Source of the DNA: Monosporascus cannonballus
Lineage: Eukaryota > Ascomycota > Sordariomycetes > Xylariales
Length of the DNA stretch: 64,000 nt
Assembly (NCBI GenBank): GCA_004154925.1
Contig: QJNS01000708.1
Location: 124,001-188,000 of the forward strand
Direction of reading: 5' to 3'
The position numbers were made by a program, and so were the translations under genes. Shown in pieces: positions 60,147 to 64,000 of this stretch (the stretch's first letter is position 1; each line of letters starts with the position of its first letter). Below the pieces are notes generated by a model. It was not told the DNA's origin and made no database searches. It worked only from the letters and a program-made list of their open reading frames with translations.

Positions 60147-62283
60147 TCATGTATCGTGATATGCAGGAACCTCATTTGCCGCATGGAGTGATCGACGATG
60201 CTGTACCAGCCGATCGATGAGTTCCCAGTCGGGCTTGACTCCAGCAAGTTGGGAGCTCGGCAGCGCCGCGTCAACGATAGAGCGGATCTCGTCTCCCGTC
60301 AGTTTCCACGCCGCTAGTGAGGCTACTCTCTCCCGCGATTCTCGCTCCTCTTTTCCCGAGCAAGTCAAGGTAATAGCATCGAAGGAAAGTGTCACGTTTT
60401 TGGGGAGACTGAAGCAATCGGATCGCTCGCTAATCAGCCGCTGCCAGAACTCGCGACGCTGGCCCTCGTCGAAGTTCTCGTCAGAGTCCCCGGGGACAAA
60501 GACAAAGTCCATGCAAATCCGTATTGCGACCAGATGATCCAGCTCGCCGGGAAATGTGGGTTCGTCGGGAAGCAAGAATGTGACAATTCCCATGAAGCCG
60601 CCAAGGAAGCGAAGGAAGCGGCTGTAGCACATCGGCCCTTTTCGAAGCTGTCCCCCCTTGCGTCACCTCAACTACATCTTCAATTAAAATGACGCAGCCC
60701 CATTTCTCGTTAAGCATCCTTGCCTTTTGGAACACGGCATCGGGGCTGATGGCACAGCCGGCGAGTCGGATCCGGTATAGTGCGCGTGTCGTCATTTTCG
60801 GGGCAACCGTTGCCGCCAGTTCGCGTCCGGGCCCCTGGAAGGCGACAATGATCCTTCTTTGATACTTGGGGTGAGATCCTCCATACCACGTATCTCTCGC
60901 CATTGACGTTAGAAGCTTCGACAACTGGTCCTTGCTATAGCCCTGGATTCGCAAATCCCGGAATCCCGAGTGTTTGGTCGATGTGGCCTCGATGTTTCGC
61001 ACAGGAGCTTTCGCCAGACGTGGTCACGGAGGTGGAACCCCCAAACGGCGTGAGGCATGCACATGATGTGCTGGCGGCGTTGACGATATCCTGAGTAGAA
61101 ATCATAATCCAAGAAGGAATCGTAGATGGAATTATCGTAAGACACCGAGTATTCGCAATCACTCTGATATTCATACGCTAGATCCTCGTCAGGCCAGGGA
61201 TCCTTGTGGATCTCTACCCTACGCGTTAGCATTGAACCGTCGGCGCTGTCCTTCAAGCTTTTGTACATTGTTACGTCAATTAGATACTTTTGTAGGAATA
61301 TATAACTATATTACGCTTGAACTATTAACGCAGTTCGATCGCCCGATATTTTGCAATATTCCAATAACTCTCCACTGATCTATTTACCTCGGAGTTAGCT
61401 ATTAACGATGCTGATGTCTGAAATGCGTAGGCGCGATCTCCCGTGACTCAGGTTAAAGGGTCGATGCTGATCGACGCTACCAAAAACTGAGTGGAAGGAC
61501 GTGACTCACGCCATCATGTAGATCATCTGTGTATGTTATTAGCGTTGGCCCTTTGAGGCCGTCGAACCTTTTACCTCGATTGAAGAGGTAGCCGTCGTTG
61601 CAGTCAAGAATGAAACCCGATGGAACAGCTGGGAGAGAATATATGGATCTCTGCCTGTTCTCGAACACGGACCGAAGAACTCGAAGAGTCCGGGTTTCGG
61701 GAAACAAAAACTCGTCGCAAGACCTTCGTACCGGGATTTCGAGGAATTCTTGGGGCTCTGGGTCGGACGTGCACCCTAGCCGTGGGAGGTCTGCTTGCAC
61801 GAAGGCACGGAAGTCGTCATCTCCGTCAGGACACCGCTCTACGACGAGCTTTCCCGGCTCCCGATTTCGAAGTTGATTAGCCGCTCAGTCTGCATGTACA
61901 AGAGCAGTACCAGCGGCGTGACCTACGAAAATGAGTGGAAGAAGTTCTCAAGTGACAACGTGATCTGCCAAAGCGCCCGCATAGCCCGACACAAGCTGAT
62001 ATTCTTCGTCCATCGAGTCTTGGATAAATTTCAGATGGGTCTCTGCCACGGAGTATGATTCTGTGGCAGGACGGGCGCATAGGGTGTCATCGCCACCGTA
62101 CAACCTGTCAAAGGGAGCGGTAAGGGCATCTTCTGTATTCTCCATGAGTTGCTGCCGGCTATAGTAGAACCAATCGTATGGCGGTCGGAGTTCCATCCCA
62201 GAAGTAAATTTCGGGGGCTTTATCTTCAAGTCTCTAGAGTTCAACTCGTCGCAAAGCGCTTGCGATACGAGCTGAATAGACAT
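60147..62283 (-). pseudogene. DUF7025/AAA-type ATPase-like protein, degenerate and frameshifted
   Basis: Read down the minus strand. MELRPPYDWFYYSR (62,190 region) and GFILDCNDGYLFNRGKRFDG with a TLITYTDDL end (61,630-61,510) resemble the N-terminal domain that precedes AAA modules in many fungal proteins. A possible intron (GTGAGT near 61,512 to AAAAG near 61,262) follows, then HAVWGFHLRDHVWRKLL. The AAA-like core has FQGPGRELAATVAPKM where a Walker A (G-P-P-G-T-G-K-T) is expected, KWGCVILIEDVVEV at the Walker B position, FLRFLGGFMGIVTF, and AAWKLTGDEIRSIVDAA near the end. The P-loop lysine is absent, so ATP binding is unlikely. Frame changes near 61,003 and at a G6 run near 60,650, plus a stop near 61,947, break it. 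Function unknown. Confidence 0.6.
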
Positions 62284-62483
62284 GTTTGAGGGCTCGGCCT
62301 CCCGAGCTTTGGTGCAGTTCGTAAACTTTCAGAATCTGATTCTTAAGGCCCGTGCCAACCCTGTCGTTCAGCAAGACGCTAATGGACCTGCTAGAGCTGA
62401 ATTCTCCATTGTTTTGAGTTTGGCTTTAGTCGGCTGATTTTAAAGAACGGCTTCGGCTCTAATTAGCCCTGTTGCTTACCTCA
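62284..62483. other. upstream region of the AAA-like gene, nothing identified
   Basis: Normal composition, no open frame or repeat. It may have held the promoter of the minus-strand gene. Confidence 0.35.
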
Positions 62484-62584
62484 TCTTGATCAGGACCCCA
62501 TTTTGGAGGTTGTGGCTGCGCCTGCGGCGCAGCAGTCGTAGCCACAGCTATAGCTTTTGATCAAGAAGTATCTGTCAGGGGTCC
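62484..62584. repeat. small foldback (MITE-like) sequence
   Basis: Inverted pairs TCTTGATCA (62,484-62,492) with TGATCAAGA (62,558-62,566), and GGACCCC (62,493-62,499) with GGGGTCC (62,578-62,584). A central hairpin around TGTGGCT and AGCCACA is also present. No target duplication is certain. Confidence 0.5.
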
Positions 62585-62639
62585 AATATATTAGCTAAAC
62601 TCCTTTAAGAATAATACCCACAAAAACAACAAAACTTCC

Positions 62640-63507
62640 AAAATAGGGCCTGATAACAAATTGTGATATTTTCGTTCCGTTTGGTACGTTTCTATATAAA
62701 TTCGCAAAAATTATTAATATTAATTTTAATAATATATATTAATTATAAAACTTTTAGTATTTTAATTTACATAATTTAACGCAAAATTAAAATTTTTATT
62801 TTTTAATATAATAATGGTTTTAATTAATACGAAATAAAAATTATTATAATAAAAGAATAACCTAAAATCTCGATTAAAATATATTATTATTTTTTACCCT
62901 TTTTAAGCTAATATAATAATAATATAATCTTATAAGATAAAATATTAATATATAAGGCTTAAAATTATCCGTAATAAATCTCGAAATATATATATTTTTT
63001 AATTAGCTAAATACGGAAAATATATTCGAAAGTTTAAGGTAAATACCTTAAACTTTTAAGCATTTAATTTTTTTTAAAATAAAACGTTTATTTTTATTCG
63101 ATATCTTTATTAATTTTTTATTAATATAAACGTAATTAACCCATATGCCAATATTATATATACGGCTGATAACCTTATAAAAGTTTTGCGCCGTTAATTT
63201 ATTCGCTTTATATTAGGCGTTATATTTAGTAAATAAGGCCGTATTTTACAGAAAAAATAAATTAATACGGTATATAATTTAGTTTTTAAAAAACTTAATA
63301 TTTTTTTATTATTAAGATAAACTTTAAAAAATCTTTAATTATTTAAGCCTTTTTATTAATAACCGGTTTAATTATTATTTAAATTGTATTATTAATAAAG
63401 TTGATAAAAAAATAACGAATTTCTGTATTAATAGTTTTATATTTTATATTTATCTTAATATCCGCGAATACGAAAAGACTTAATTTAAAGATATTTAACC
63501 GTATAAC
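62640..63507. other. AT-rich, RIP-like stretch, nothing identified
   Basis: Composition becomes AT-rich again at about 62,640. No readable domain or boundary before the LTR at 63,508. Confidence 0.45.
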
Positions 63508-64000
63508 TGTAACGAGCTATGCGGTTTAACCAACTATTAAACCTTAAGTCGACGGGTTTATGTTGGCAGAAGTATCGTAAAAATCTGAGCAATAGATATA
63601 GTAACGTATTACGTTTCGTAATACCAAAGGTGCCTTGGGTAACAATATTATATTATAAGCTGAAATTATTTAAATTATAGAATTAATAAGCGTATATATC
63701 TTTATGAGTTAATTGGATCTTTATTAAATCTTGATATTATTATAAATCTAATACTACTTGGATTTGGTTGGTTCTGTATGAATTCGTTTGAATTTTGATA
63801 TTAAGAGAGATCCAAATTACGTAATTTCTTTGTGGGTCCGACCGTTTTTATGGCCGCTTTTGGGCTGGGTCGTAATACGATTTCCTTTTTCCTAAGATCT
63901 TTGCTTTTAAAGATTTTTTTTCCTGGTGAGTTATTTTTTTTACTATAGTAGGTCGTATTATTAATTATAAGCCTCGTAGTCGTTCTAATCAAAGAGAAAA
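63508..64000 (-). mobile_element. 3' end of another element A-type retrotransposon, continuing beyond the window
   Basis: 63,508-63,877 is an LTR in minus orientation (TGTAACGAGCTATGCGG to GGGTCGTAATA). Its middle (63,700-63,850) differs from the A family. It is followed by a purine tract on the minus strand and sequence like that next to the 3' LTR of element B (CGATTTCC... versus CGATTTTT...). The five bases on either side do not match, as expected when the partner LTR lies outside the window. Confidence 0.75.

Overview
The window looks like a piece of nuclear genome from a filamentous ascomycete (Pezizomycotina). The reasons are a HET (heterokaryon incompatibility) domain gene with short fungal introns, a fungal CorA-like transporter relic, a fungal DUF7025/AAA-type relic, and about 50 kb of extremely AT-rich sequence. 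That AT-rich block is made of transposons whose C:G pairs have been converted to T:A, the footprint of repeat-induced point mutation (RIP). No species can be named from the sequence alone.

Layout. 1-7,285 has normal base composition: the tail of a TPR-type protein, a GST-like gene (minus strand), a HET gene with a zinc-knuckle array, a hAT transposase relic and a CorA-like pseudogene cut off at the AT-rich edge. 7,290-57,180 is RIP-mutated and gene-poor, a stack of nested transposons. These are: (A) a chromodomain Ty3/gypsy element, 7,877-16,467, carrying a Tc1-like element and a young solo LTR; (C) a Fot1/pogo-like element, 19,726-30,830, split by gypsy element E (20,488-29,746), which is itself split by a second Fot1-like element (22,653-24,513); a Ty1/copia relic near 40.2 kb; and (B) a second copy of element A on the minus strand, 42,817-56,869, split by gypsy element D (48,454-55,774). 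Most of these have target-site duplications that I could read directly. Small GC-normal islands remain inside the block: a SnoaL/NTF2-like gene fragment, several solo LTRs and a multi-hairpin repeat. 57,186-62,640 returns to normal composition, with an unrecognised broken gene and a frameshifted DUF7025/AAA-type gene. The last 1.3 kb is AT-rich again and holds the 3' end of another A-type element that leaves the window.

The most interesting locus is the HET gene (2,647-4,240). Downstream of the HET domain the sequence resolves into four successive CCHC zinc-knuckle-like motifs. Every motif is interrupted by a short intron at exactly the same place, phase 1 inside the codon of its second cysteine, so the array looks built by duplication of 45-48 nt symmetric exons. 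A solo LTR with a perfect ATGAA duplication has landed in the fourth exon; reading across the empty site restores the motif and leads into a last exon through a GC-AG intron. To my knowledge this exon-shuffled knuckle array is not a standard described HET architecture, but I could not search.

Coordinates of transposon ends come from reading repeats and target-site duplications by eye. Protein calls are motif recognition, not searches. Several normal-composition genes carry single-base frameshifts, which may be real decay or assembly error.
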